Assembly (NCBI GenBank): GCA_046046245.1
Contig: JBJOKE010000018.1
Coordinates: 111,768-175,767 of the forward strand
Origin: UBA4615 sp046046245
Lineage (GTDB): Bacteria > Pseudomonadota > Gammaproteobacteria > Burkholderiales > Burkholderiaceae_E
Direction of reading: 5' to 3'
Length of the DNA stretch: 64,000 nt
Positions 29,420 to 38,752 of this stretch are shown here, piece by piece; the stretch's first letter is position 1; each line of letters begins with the position of its first letter. The position numbers were made by a program, and so were the translations under genes. Below the pieces are notes generated by a model. It saw only the letters and a list, made by a program, of their open reading frames with translations. It had not been told where the DNA came from and searched no databases.

Positions 29420-30388
29420 ATGCCCAAGGCCATCCGCTTCACGCAGAACGGCGGTCCCGAAGTGCTGCAGTACGTCGACGTCGAGGTCGGTGCCCCCGGC
29501 CCCGGCGAGGCCCAGGTCAAGCACCATGCCGTCGGCCTGAACTTCATCGACTGCTACGTGCGCAGCGGCCTCTACGCGTCGCCGCTGCCCTCCGGCCTCG
29601 GCACCGAGGGCGCGGGCGAGGTCGTCGCGGTCGGCGAGGGCGTGACCGACGTGAAGCCCGGCGACCGCGTCGCCTACGCGGGTGGCCCGCAGGGCTCGTA
29701 CAGCGAGGTGCGCAACATGCCGGCGCACCGGCTGGTCAAGCTGCCCTCGAAGATCCCCTTCGAGGTCGGCGCGGCGATGATGCTCAAGGGCATGACGGTC
29801 CAGTACCTGTTCCGCCGCACGTACACGCTCCAGAAGGGCCAGACCATCCTGTTCCACGCGGCCGCCGGCGGCGTGGGCCTGATCGCGATGCAGTGGGCGA
29901 AGGCGCTCGGCGTCACCGTCATCGGCACGGCGGGCTCGAAGGAGAAGGCCGAGCTCGCGAAGAAGTGGGGCGCCGACCACGTGATCCTCTACCGCGAGGA
30001 GAACGTCGCCGAGCGCGTGCGCGAGATCACGAAGGGTGCGATGGTGCCGGTGGTCTACGACTCGGTCGGCAAGGACACCTTCCAGGCCTCGCTCGACTCG
30101 CTGCAGCCCTACGGCCTGATGGTGAGCTTCGGCAACGCATCGGGCCCGGTGCCGCCGATGCCGCTGACCGCGCTGAAGGGCACGCTCTACATCACGCGTC
30201 CGTCGCTGATGCCGCATACCGAGAAGCGCGCGAACCTGCTCGAGATCGCCGGCGACCTGATGAAGATGGTCTCGTCGGGCAAGGTGAAGATCGAGATCGA
30301 CCAGCGCTATCCGCTCGCCGATGCCGCGCAGGCGCACCGCGACCTCGAGGGCCGCAAGACCACCGGCTCGACGGTGCTGCTGCCCTGA
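29420..30388 (+). CDS. qor: NADPH:quinone oxidoreductase, zeta-crystallin-like
   Basis: A 322-residue medium-chain dehydrogenase without the catalytic-zinc signature, typical of QorA. It starts PKAIRFTQNGGPEVLQY, has GLNFIDCYVRSGLY near the active site and the nucleotide loop HAAAGGVGLIAMQWAKALG (about 148-166). It reduces quinones one electron at a time with NADPH. The ATG at 29420 is the only start giving the family N terminus; GGAG precedes it. The tcdA start lies 2 bp after its stop, so the two are co-transcribed. Confidence 0.92.
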   Translation: MPKAIRFTQNGGPEVLQYVDVEVGAPGPGEAQVKHHAVGLNFIDCYVRSGLYASPLPSGLGTEGAGEVVAVGEGVTDVKPGDRVAYAGGPQGSYSEVRNMPAHRLVKLPSKIPFEVGAAMMLKGMTVQYLFRRTYTLQKGQTILFHAAAGGVGLIAMQWAKALGVTVIGTAGSKEKAELAKKWGADHVILYREENVAERVREITKGAMVPVVYDSVGKDTFQASLDSLQPYGLMVSFGNASGPVPPMPLTALKGTLYITRPSLMPHTEKRANLLEIAGDLMKMVSSGKVKIEIDQRYPLADAAQAHRDLEGRKTTGSTVLLP

Positions 30389-30390
30389 GG

Positions 30391-31305
30391 ATGGCGGCGA
30401 TCGAGGGGCGCGCGGCGGGGGCGCAGGCCGAGGAGGGCGGGGCCCGCGGTACGCCCGACGCGATCGCCGCGTCCGTCGATGCCGCTGACTGCGCGCTGCC
30501 TGGCGACGACACCGCGTCGCGCCGCTTCGGCGGCGTCGCGCGCGCTCACGGCGCCGCGGGGGCGGCGCGGATCGCGGCCGCGCACGCGGTCGTCGTGGGT
30601 GTCGGCGGCGTGGGTTCCTGGGCCGCCGAGGCGCTCGCGCGATGCGGCGTCGGTCGGCTCACGCTGATCGACCTGGATCATGTCGCCGAGTCGAACGTGA
30701 ACCGGCAGGTGCATGCGCTCGGCTCGACGCTGGGCGCGGCGAAGGTCGACGTGATGGCGGCGCGCATCGCCGACATCTCGCCCGATACCGTCGTCGAACG
30801 CATCGACGACTTCGTCACCGTGGAGAACGTCGCGGCGATCGTGCCGGCCGGGGCCGACGTGGTGATCGACGCGATCGACGCGCCGCGCGCGAAGGCCGCG
30901 CTGATCGCGCACTGCGTCGCGCACGGCGTGCCGGTGGTGGTCTGCGGCGGCGCGGGCGGCCGGCTCGATCCGCTCGCGCTGCGCCGCTCGGACGTGGCCG
31001 ACGCGAAGGGCGACGCGCTGCTCGCCTCGGTGCGCGCGCGGCTGCGCCGCGACCACGGCTTTCCGCGCGAGAAGGGCGCCCGCTTCGACGTCGAGGCGAT
31101 CTGGTCGCCGGCGCCGGCCGGCGGCGCGCGGCCCGAGTCCCCGGGCGAGGCGGGGATGCCGCTCGCCTGCGCGGGCTACGGCAGCGTGGTGATGGTCACC
31201 GCGGCGATGGGGTTCGCGGCAGCGGCGGACGCGGTGGCGGCGATGCTGCGGGGGCGGGCGAAGACGCAGGCCCCGCGTCGGAGCGCCGCAGCGCCCACCC
31301 GCTGA
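30391..31305 (+). CDS. tcdA: tRNA threonylcarbamoyladenosine dehydratase
   Basis: A 304-residue E1-like enzyme that cyclises t6A to ct6A in tRNA. The adenylation domain shows VVGVGGVGSWAAEALARCGV (about residues 68-87) and the following LIDLDHVAESNVNRQVHAL. The family cysteine region near the C terminus is PLACAGYGSVVMVTAAMG. The first 45 residues are low-complexity and family members usually start near residue 40, so translation might begin later, but no better ribosome site was seen. It directly follows qor. Confidence 0.9.
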   Translation: MAAIEGRAAGAQAEEGGARGTPDAIAASVDAADCALPGDDTASRRFGGVARAHGAAGAARIAAAHAVVVGVGGVGSWAAEALARCGVGRLTLIDLDHVAESNVNRQVHALGSTLGAAKVDVMAARIADISPDTVVERIDDFVTVENVAAIVPAGADVVIDAIDAPRAKAALIAHCVAHGVPVVVCGGAGGRLDPLALRRSDVADAKGDALLASVRARLRRDHGFPREKGARFDVEAIWSPAPAGGARPESPGEAGMPLACAGYGSVVMVTAAMGFAAAADAVAAMLRGRAKTQAPRRSAAAPTR

Positions 31306-31311
31306 GCGGGC

Positions 31312-31331
31312 GACGTTCCCGCGGGAACGTC
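31312..31331. terminator. Perfect palindrome in the tcdA/fbp convergent gap
   Basis: GACGTTCCCG at 31312-31321 is followed directly by its exact complement at 31322-31331, then by CTTCCCCTTT. It lies between the convergent stops of tcdA and fbp, so a bidirectional terminator is the simplest reading. There is no classical T tract, and a protein-binding operator is an alternative. Confidence 0.5.
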
Positions 31332-31356
31332 TTCCCCTTTCCGTCGTGTCGTGTCC

Positions 31357-31374
31357 CGCGCGCTTCAGCGCGCG
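31357..31374. terminator. Second hairpin in the tcdA/fbp gap
   Basis: An 8-bp stem, CGCGCGCT (31357-31364) with AGCGCGCG (31367-31374), and a 2-nt loop. It lies 26 bp from the first palindrome within the same 117-bp convergent gap. It probably helps terminate transcription from the fbp or tcdA side; no U tract is present. Confidence 0.4.
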
Positions 31375-31422
31375 CCGGTTACCGGCGATGCGGCGCGCCC
31401 GATCGGATACGGGCCCGCGCCC

Positions 31423-32430
<1,008 letters not shown>

Positions 32431-32458
32431 GGAGGTTCTCCGCGTCGGGACCGACATT

Positions 32459-33082
32459 CTACGGACCCCGGCGGGGGCGGGCCGTGACGAGCGCCACGAT
32501 GCGGCCACGCGACACCACGGCGGCGATCGATGCCGAATCGCCGGCATCGATCGCCCGAGCGGGCGACCCTGCCGATCGCCTGTGGCGACCCGCTCCAGGC
32601 GTTGTGCCGACGGATGCGTTCCATCCGCCCTCGGCGGGCGTACCGCCGGCAGCAGGCGGGGTCTTCAGGTAGCCCGACAGGGCGCGGGCGACGCGATCGC
32701 GCAGATCGGCCGGGGGCGTTCGGCCCGCCGAGGCGTCCGCTTCGATCATCGCCTTGGCGATGACGAAGATGTCCTGCACATCACTCGGCTGGAGCGGCGC
32801 GGCGAGCTCCGACGCATGGCGCTGCAGCAGTGTCGTCACCGCGATGCCGATCCGCTTCTCGTCTCCGCGCAGCCGCGGCCCCAGCGGCAGGCGCGCTTCC
32901 TCGTGATCGAGTGCCGCGGCCAGCAACGGACGGGCGTACTGCTGGGCGATGCCGATGTCCACCCGTTCCAGCAGTGCCTCCCGCAGCGACCGATCCCGAT
33001 GCGCGGCCACGCAGGACTCGATGCTGGCCGCGAGCGCCGACTCGTGTCGGTCGATCAGGGCCGCCACGAGCGCGGACTTGTC
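32459..33082 (-). pseudogene. TetR-family regulator remnant (C-terminal domain only)
   Basis: The reverse frame reads like the ligand-binding half of a TetR/AcrR regulator from DKSALVAALIDRHESAL (33082 leftwards) through LDHEEARLPLGPRL and DVQDIFVIAKAMIEADAS to RVARALSGYL (about 32666). In intact TetR proteins the segment before DKSAL is the end of the DNA-binding domain (a YFP-like motif after the recognition helix). Here that domain is absent: the frame continues rightwards with unrelated Arg/Gly-rich sequence that is antisense to another gene fragment. The tail from 32665 to the stop at 32459 is not family-like and contains inverted repeats. With no DNA-binding domain it cannot act as a repressor. 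Confidence 0.65.
32522..32555. repeat. Strong inverted repeat with 14-bp arms
   Basis: A perfect 14-bp arm GGCGATCGATGCCG (32522-32535) pairs with 32542-32555 across a 6-nt loop. Overlapping it is a second stem TCGCCC/GGGCGA (32551-32566), and smaller dyads continue to about 32640. It lies between fbp and the TetR remnant. It may be a terminator, a REP-like element or a scar of rearrangement; I cannot tell which. Confidence 0.5.
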
Positions 33083-33084
33083 GC

Positions 33085-33351
33085 TACGACTACCATCCGG
33101 CCGAAACGCCCGGTCACGGCCGCCCGGACCCGGCCCTCCGTGGCCACGGAGAAGGCGACATCGATACCGACGGCTGGTACGCGTACCGGACGATTCGCCC
33201 GGGTGGCTACAGGCGGACGCTGTTCGGGTTCCTGCATGCCGAACTGATGCGGTCTGCTTCGATCCGCCGGCTCGCGGACGCCGTCGGCGGTGCGGTGGTC
33301 GCACAGGCCGAACTGATCCGCTTCGATATCGTGCTCGACCGACCGGCGTGA
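33085..33351 (+). pseudogene. Probable intradiol-dioxygenase remnant (3' fragment)
   Basis: The forward frame from 33085 to the TGA at 33349-33351 has DPALRGHGEGDIDTDGWYAY followed by RTIRPGGY, close to the D-P-x-F-x-G-x-G and TDxDGxYxFRTIKPGPYP segment of protocatechuate-3,4-dioxygenase-type enzymes. It ends IRFDIVL, which resembles their C-terminal strand. Between them the segment holding the two His iron ligands (usually AHIHF or PHIHV) is missing, and the 5' half of the gene is gone. No start codon or ribosome site is evident. It begins within 3 bp of where the TetR remnant on the other strand ends, so both appear cut by one deletion. The 104 bp to pepN hold nothing recognisable. Confidence 0.5.
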
Positions 33352-33455
33352 GCCGATGCGCCTGGTGCGGCAGATCAGCGCCGGGTGGCCGACCGGGCCC
33401 GTGGCGGACGCCCCGGGCCCGGTCGCCGGGCTCGCCTGCCGTCCGAAGCGGTCGT

Positions 33456-36122
33456 TCAGGCGAGCGCCTTGCCGACGATCTCGCGCACGTCGGGCGAGCG
33501 GGCCTGCGACGCGACCCGTTCGATCGCCGCCCGCATCGCCGCCTGCCGCGCCGGCTCGAACTTGCGCCAACGGTCCATCGCGCGCGCGAGCCGCGAGGCC
33601 ACCTGCGGGTTCAGGCCGTCGAGCGCCAGCACCTGCTCGGCCCAGAACGCGTAGCCCGAGCCGTCGACCGCGTGGAACTCGGCGAGGTTGCCGGTGCAGA
33701 ACGCGGTGACCAGCGAGCGGACCTTGTTGGGATTGCGGATCGAGAACGCCGGGTGCGCGGTCAGCGCGCGCACGCGCTCGATGACCGGCGCGTCGCCGGG
33801 CTGCCGGTGCATCGTCGCCTGCAGCACGAACCACTTGTCCATCGCGAGCGGCTCGTCGGCGAACTCGCGCGCGTAGTCGGCGAGCGCGGCCTCGCGCCGC
33901 GGCGACGCCGACTGCACGAGCGCGGCGAGCGCCGCGAGGCGGTCGGTCATGTTGTCGGTGTCGGCGATCTGCGCGGCGGCCAGCGCGTCCGCGCCGTCGA
34001 CGCCTGCCTCCACCAGCAGCGCGAGCGCGCTGTTGCGCAGCGCGCGCCGGCCGGCGGACGCGGCGTCTGGAGAATAGGGACCGGTCGGGCGCAGCGCGTC
34101 GCGGATCGCGTGCAGCGTCGTCGCCAGGCCGCGCGCCAGCGCGTCGCGGACCGCGTTGCGCGCCGCGCGCAGCGCGACCGGGTCGACCACCTGCAGCTGC
34201 TCGGCGACGAAGCCCTCCGAGGGCAGGCCCAGCAGCTGATCGCGCAGGGCCGGGTCGAGCGACGCATCGGCGAGCGCGCGGCCGAGCGCGTCGACCAGGG
34301 CGGCGGCGGCCCGCGCGACCGGCTCGCCGCGCAGCGTGCGCAGGATCGCCGAGACCGCGAGCCGCTGCGATGCCTCCCAGCGGTTGAACGCGTCGGTGTC
34401 GTGCGCGAGCAGGAACGCGAGCGCGGCGTCGTCGGCGTCGTGCTCGAGGATCACCGGCGCCGAGAAGTCGCGCAGCAGCGAGGGCACGACGAAGCGACGG
34501 CCGTCCGCCGCGGGGCCGGGATCGATGCCGTCGAACGCGAAGACCTGCCGCTCCCCGGTCAGCTCGAGCGTCGCGGTCGCGAGCTCCCGGCCGTCGGAGC
34601 CGAGCAGGCCCACCGACACCGGGATGTGGAAGGGCGTCTTCCGCGGCTGCCCGGGCGAGGGCGGGCACCACTGCGACAGCTCGAGCTCGTAGCGCTTCGC
34701 GGCCTCGTCCCAGCGGCCCTCGGCGCGCAGCCGCGGCGTGCCGGCCTGCGCGTACCAGCGTCGGAACGGCTGCAGGTCGCGACCGTTCGCGTCGGCGATC
34801 GCGGCGACGAAGTCCTCGCAGGTCACCGCCTGGCCGTCGTGCCGCTCGAAGTACAGCGCCATGCCCTTCGCGAAGCCGTCGCGACCCACCAGGGTCTGCA
34901 GCATCCGGATGACCTCGGCCCCCTTCTCGTAGATGGTGACGGTGTAGAAGTTGTCGATCGCCTGGTAGGCGTCGGGGCGGATCGGGTGGGCCATCGGGCC
35001 CGCGTCCTCGGCGAACTGCAGGCTGCGCAGCACGCGGACGTCGTCGATCCGCTTGACCGCACGCGCGCTGCGCGCCCCGGCCTCGTCGGGCGCGGCCTCG
35101 GCCATCGTGTCGGCCGAGAACTCCTGGTCGCGGAAGACCGTCAGCCCCTCCTTCAGCGTCAGCTGGAACCAGTCGCGGCAGGTCACGCGATTGCCGGTCC
35201 AGTTGTGGAAGTACTCGTGCGCGACCACCGACTCGACGTTCGCGAAGTCGGTATCGGTGGCGATCCGCGGATGCGCGAACACGTACTTCGTGTTGAAGAT
35301 GTTCAGCCCCTTGTTCTCCATCGCGCCCATGTTGAAGTCGCCGACCGCGACGATCATGAAGCGGTCGAGGTCGAGCTCCAGCCCGAAGCGACGCTCGTCC
35401 CAGCGGATCGAGCGGATCAGCGACTGCATCGCGTGGTCGGTGCGGTCGAGGTTGCCGGGCTCGACCCAGACCTGCAGCAGTGCGTCGCGGCCCGAGGCGG
35501 TGACGATGCGCGCCTCCTGGGCGACCAGGTTGCCGGCGACCAGCGCGAACAGGTAGCAGGGCTTGGGGAACGGATCGACCCACTTCGCGCGGTGGCGGCC
35601 GTCGGGCAGCGGCCCCTGCTCGACGAGGTTGCCGTTCGACAGCAGCACCGGGCAGCGGGCCGCGTCGGCCACCAGCTCGACCTCGTAGCGCGCCATCACG
35701 TCGGGGCGGTCCGGGAAGAAGGTGATCCGTCGGAACCCCTGCGCCTCGCACTGCGTGAAGTAGTTGCCGTTCGAGACGTAGAGCCCCATCAGCTCCGTGT
35801 TCGAGGCCGGCGAGATCGCCACCCGGGTCGCCAGCTCGAAGGCCGCAGGCACCCCGTCGATCCGCAGGCCCTCGGGTGACGCGTGCAGCCGCGCGGCCTC
35901 GACCGCCACCCCGTCGATCTCGGCCGACAGCAGCTCGAGCGCCTCGCCGTCGAGCCGCAGCGGCGCGTCGGCCGGGGCGCCGTCGCGCCGTCGCACCGCC
36001 AGCCGGGCGCTCACCACGGTGCGCTGCGGGTCGAGCTCCACCCGCAGGGCGATCCGGTCGATCTCGTGGTCGGGCGGGACGTAGTCGAGCCGCCGGACGG
36101 CGACGGGCTGGTCGGTACGCAT
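33456..36122 (-). CDS. pepN: Aminopeptidase N (M1 family)
   Basis: An 888-residue M1 zinc aminopeptidase of normal bacterial PepN length. The substrate motif GAMEN lies near residue 266 and the zinc site HEYFHNWTGNR near 301, with the third ligand Glu in LKEGLTVFRD near 322. The C-terminal half is the helical ERAP-like domain. It trims N-terminal residues from peptides in the cytosol. The ATG at 36122 gives the family N terminus. A TACAAT on the minus strand at 36153-36158 is a candidate -10 box. Confidence 0.95.
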   Translation of the reverse strand: MRTDQPVAVRRLDYVPPDHEIDRIALRVELDPQRTVVSARLAVRRRDGAPADAPLRLDGEALELLSAEIDGVAVEAARLHASPEGLRIDGVPAAFELATRVAISPASNTELMGLYVSNGNYFTQCEAQGFRRITFFPDRPDVMARYEVELVADAARCPVLLSNGNLVEQGPLPDGRHRAKWVDPFPKPCYLFALVAGNLVAQEARIVTASGRDALLQVWVEPGNLDRTDHAMQSLIRSIRWDERRFGLELDLDRFMIVAVGDFNMGAMENKGLNIFNTKYVFAHPRIATDTDFANVESVVAHEYFHNWTGNRVTCRDWFQLTLKEGLTVFRDQEFSADTMAEAAPDEAGARSARAVKRIDDVRVLRSLQFAEDAGPMAHPIRPDAYQAIDNFYTVTIYEKGAEVIRMLQTLVGRDGFAKGMALYFERHDGQAVTCEDFVAAIADANGRDLQPFRRWYAQAGTPRLRAEGRWDEAAKRYELELSQWCPPSPGQPRKTPFHIPVSVGLLGSDGRELATATLELTGERQVFAFDGIDPGPAADGRRFVVPSLLRDFSAPVILEHDADDAALAFLLAHDTDAFNRWEASQRLAVSAILRTLRGEPVARAAAALVDALGRALADASLDPALRDQLLGLPSEGFVAEQLQVVDPVALRAARNAVRDALARGLATTLHAIRDALRPTGPYSPDAASAGRRALRNSALALLVEAGVDGADALAAAQIADTDNMTDRLAALAALVQSASPRREAALADYAREFADEPLAMDKWFVLQATMHRQPGDAPVIERVRALTAHPAFSIRNPNKVRSLVTAFCTGNLAEFHAVDGSGYAFWAEQVLALDGLNPQVASRLARAMDRWRKFEPARQAAMRAAIERVASQARSPDVREIVGKALA

Positions 36123-36282
36123 GGGGAGGGGGTCCTTCGGGTGGCTCGGCCGATTGTATCGGCTCGATCGGGCAGGGCCCGGGGCCCCCGTGCCCGCCGG
36201 GATCGGCGGACCGCGGCGCCCCCTGGGCACCGATGCGGCGAGGTCGCGGTGCTCGGCCGGGAGGACGACCCGGCCGGGTCTC

Positions 36283-36849
36283 TCACTTCAGCGTGCGCTC
36301 GACCCACCAGTTGGGCTGTGCGGACTCGAAGCCCCCGCTGCCGTGCAGCCGCTCGGCGAGCTCGAGCGAGCCCTGCCCGACCGGGCCCTCGACCAGCCAC
36401 AGCGTCTCCGACAGCCGTCGGACCGGCTTCGCGCCGGCGCGCTCGATCCGTGCGCGGCCCTCGTCCTCGGTGGCCGGGGCGCGCAGCACGACCAGCACGC
36501 CGCCGGGCAGGGCCCGCGCACGGCCGGCGTCGTCGCGGTACACCGGCGAGACCATCGCCGACGCGCCGCGCGGCGCCGAGCCCGCCGGGCGCAGCACGCC
36601 CGGGATGCCGTCGGCGCGCGGCGTGAAGTCGGCCTCCAGCGTCGGGTCGGGCACCAGCGGGCGGCGCACGGCGCCGTCGTGCCAGCCGAGCGTCGGCGCC
36701 GCGGCGGCCTTGGCGACGGCGGTCCGGGCGGGCTTGGACACCAGCGGCGGGGACGGATCCGGGGCCGCCGCGCCGGCCGCGGCGGGCACGCCGAGCGCGA
36801 GCGCGAGCGCCAGCGCCAGCGCGGGCAGCGGGGAGCGGTCAGCGGCCAT
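36283..36849 (-). CDS. Secreted propeptide-like protein, probable external chaperone of the S8 protease
   Basis: A 188-residue exported protein. Residues 1-28 form a signal peptide (LALALALALGVPAAAGAAA). Residues 30-95 are Pro/Ala-rich linker. The last 85 residues, from PGGVLVVLRAPATEDE through GAKPVRRLSETLWLVEGP to SAQPNWWVERTLK, have the alternating strand-helix pattern of subtilisin/fervidolysin-type propeptides, including an end resembling the Pro-Asn pattern seen before cleavage sites. It starts inside the last 11 bp of the upstream kexin-like protease gene, which itself lacks a propeptide. This matches the layout of Aeromonas sobria ASP and its external chaperone ORF2. A chaperone/inhibitor role is inferred from layout and fold pattern, not from a named domain. 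Confidence 0.6.
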   Translation of the reverse strand: MAADRSPLPALALALALALGVPAAAGAAAPDPSPPLVSKPARTAVAKAAAAPTLGWHDGAVRRPLVPDPTLEADFTPRADGIPGVLRPAGSAPRGASAMVSPVYRDDAGRARALPGGVLVVLRAPATEDEGRARIERAGAKPVRRLSETLWLVEGPVGQGSLELAERLHGSGGFESAQPNWWVERTLK

Positions 36850-38545
36850 GGAGGGTCAGGCTCCAGCGCTCGAGGCGTCCGACGTCGCCGCGCACGGTGT
36901 CGACGACCTCGAGGGTCCAGCGGCCCGCGGCGGGCTCGCCGAGGTGGCGCGACGAACCGAAGGTCCAGCCGTCGAAGCCGCCGCACCTGTCGAAGTCGGC
37001 GGTGCTGCGGTTGCAGATCCGCGGCTCGGCGAGTCGGCTCGTGCGCTGCAGCGGGCTGCCGAGACGGATCCGCAGGTCGCCCGAATAGGTGTGCGTCGAC
37101 GTGAAGCGGACCTCGACGTATTCCACCTGGGTGATGCCGCAGCCGGCGGCGGCGACGTCGATCGCATCGGTGACGGGCGACAGCGTGCCGTCGCGGTCCG
37201 GGTCGGGCAGCGTCGCGCCGACCACCCGTTCCGGCAGCGCGCAGGTCTTCATCGCGGCCCGGCCGCCCACCGAGGTCCAGCCCGCCGATGCCGCGACGGC
37301 CGCGCGCGCGTCGACCGTGCCGAATCCGTAGTGGTGGTTGAAGCCGGGGCCGACCGCGGCCGGCTCCCAGCCCGGGTCGGTCGGGTCGTTCCGGCGCGCG
37401 GTCTGCGCGAGGATCCAGCGGACGTCGCGCCAGCTGAGGTCGGGGTTGGCCGCCAGCATCAGCGCGATCACGCCGGAGACCATCGGCGTGCTCGCCGAGG
37501 TGCCGCTGAAGTCGCCGCGCCACGCGCCCTTCAGCGTCGTGGTGACCACGTCCTTCGCGTTGCCCGAGGACGGGCCGCAGACGAGCAGGTTCGCGCCCGG
37601 CTCGCCGTACCATGGCCGCTTCCCGGCGTGGTCGACCGCGCAGACCGCGACCACGCCCAGCGGGGTCACGAAGCCGTCGAAGTTGGCGTTGTCGACCTGG
37701 CACAGGCCGCTGTCCTTCTCCCGCGCGAAGCAGCCGCCGTTGCCGCCGGGGAAGACGAAGAGCGAGCCGAGGCCGCCGCGCCCGGACACGATGCCGCTGC
37801 GGATCGCGGCCGCGAAGGCCTGCGGCGCGGCGTGCAGCGAGCCGTCGTCGGGCGCGCCCCAGCTGTTCTGGTAGATGGCGTTCGCGGTGTTGTCGCGCAG
37901 CAGCGCGTCGGCGATGTCGGCGTCCTGGCCGCTGGCCAGCGCATCGAACGCGACCAGCGACGCGCGCGGCGCGACGCCGGCGATGCCCAAGGCGTTGTCG
38001 TCGCGGCCGAGGACCAGGCCCGCGACCGCGGTGCCGTGTCCGTCGACGGGATCGCCGGAGGCGTCGACCGCGGCGGTGCAGGGCAGCGGCCAGGCGCTGC
38101 CGCGATTGCCCGCCCGGTAGCTGCGGCTCGCGTCCGCGATCAGGTTCGGCAGCAGGTCGGGATGCACGATCTCGATCGCGTCGTCGACGACGGCGACGCG
38201 CACGCCCGCGCCCCGGGTCAGGGCCCACGCGTCGAGCGCGCGAAGGTCCTCGCCGGCGACGCCGCCCGACTGCCCGGTGTTCCGCAGGTGCCACTGCTGG
38301 ACGAGCAGCGGGTCGGCGCCGGTCAGGACCGGCGACTGGGTGAGGGTGTAGCTGAGTTCGCAGCCGGGTCCGGCCGACACGGTCTTGGGATCGACCGGGG
38401 TCGACCCGTTGCCATCCGGGCCGCCGCTGCCACCCGAGCCCCCGCCGCAGGCCGCGAGCACGGCGGCCGCGAGCGCACCGACGAGCATCGGCAATGGCTT
38501 CGCTGACGCGATGCGCGAACGCGACGACGGGGGGGGCGGGGCCAT
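36839..38545 (-). CDS. Kexin-like S8 serine protease lipoprotein with P domain
   Basis: A 568-residue subtilase. A lipoprotein signal ends in LAAC (Cys33), followed by a Gly/Ser linker. The catalytic domain starts near residue 80 (QQWHLRNTGQSGG) and has Asp121 (VVDDAIEIVHPDL), His170 (DGHGTAVAG), oxyanion Asn269 (FVFPGGNGG) and Ser350 (SGTSASTPMVSG). The DD pair and order are kexin/proprotein-convertase-like, and residues from about 435 to the end form a P/homoB domain (YSGDLRIRLGSP ... GRWTLEVVD). No propeptide separates the signal from the catalytic domain. The downstream gene, overlapping by 11 bp, encodes a propeptide-like protein. It is likely anchored in the outer membrane or periplasm. 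The start could instead be the Met at residue 20. Confidence 0.88.
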   Translation of the reverse strand: MAPPPPSSRSRIASAKPLPMLVGALAAAVLAACGGGSGGSGGPDGNGSTPVDPKTVSAGPGCELSYTLTQSPVLTGADPLLVQQWHLRNTGQSGGVAGEDLRALDAWALTRGAGVRVAVVDDAIEIVHPDLLPNLIADASRSYRAGNRGSAWPLPCTAAVDASGDPVDGHGTAVAGLVLGRDDNALGIAGVAPRASLVAFDALASGQDADIADALLRDNTANAIYQNSWGAPDDGSLHAAPQAFAAAIRSGIVSGRGGLGSLFVFPGGNGGCFAREKDSGLCQVDNANFDGFVTPLGVVAVCAVDHAGKRPWYGEPGANLLVCGPSSGNAKDVVTTTLKGAWRGDFSGTSASTPMVSGVIALMLAANPDLSWRDVRWILAQTARRNDPTDPGWEPAAVGPGFNHHYGFGTVDARAAVAASAGWTSVGGRAAMKTCALPERVVGATLPDPDRDGTLSPVTDAIDVAAAGCGITQVEYVEVRFTSTHTYSGDLRIRLGSPLQRTSRLAEPRICNRSTADFDRCGGFDGWTFGSSRHLGEPAAGRWTLEVVDTVRGDVGRLERWSLTLHGR

Positions 38546-38752
38546 GGGACCCGAAGTCTACCCGGAAAGAGGTGGCATTCCGCCATACCGGCGACGCCTC
38601 GGAGACGATCGCGCGGGACGCAACGATCCGAAACGTTCGGCCGGGCGAGGCCCGAGGATCGCGAGGCCGGGGCCCGCGAGGCCGCGCGACCGGCAGGGCC
38701 GCGCCGTCCGGGGTCCCCGGTCACGCGCGATGCGCGCCGCTCGTGACGTCCG

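Noticed and set aside
32459..33304. An intact 281-residue TetR regulator
   Set aside because: The N-terminal part has no helix-turn-helix and is Arg/Gly/Pro-rich sequence antisense to the dioxygenase fragment, so the gene is called a remnant.
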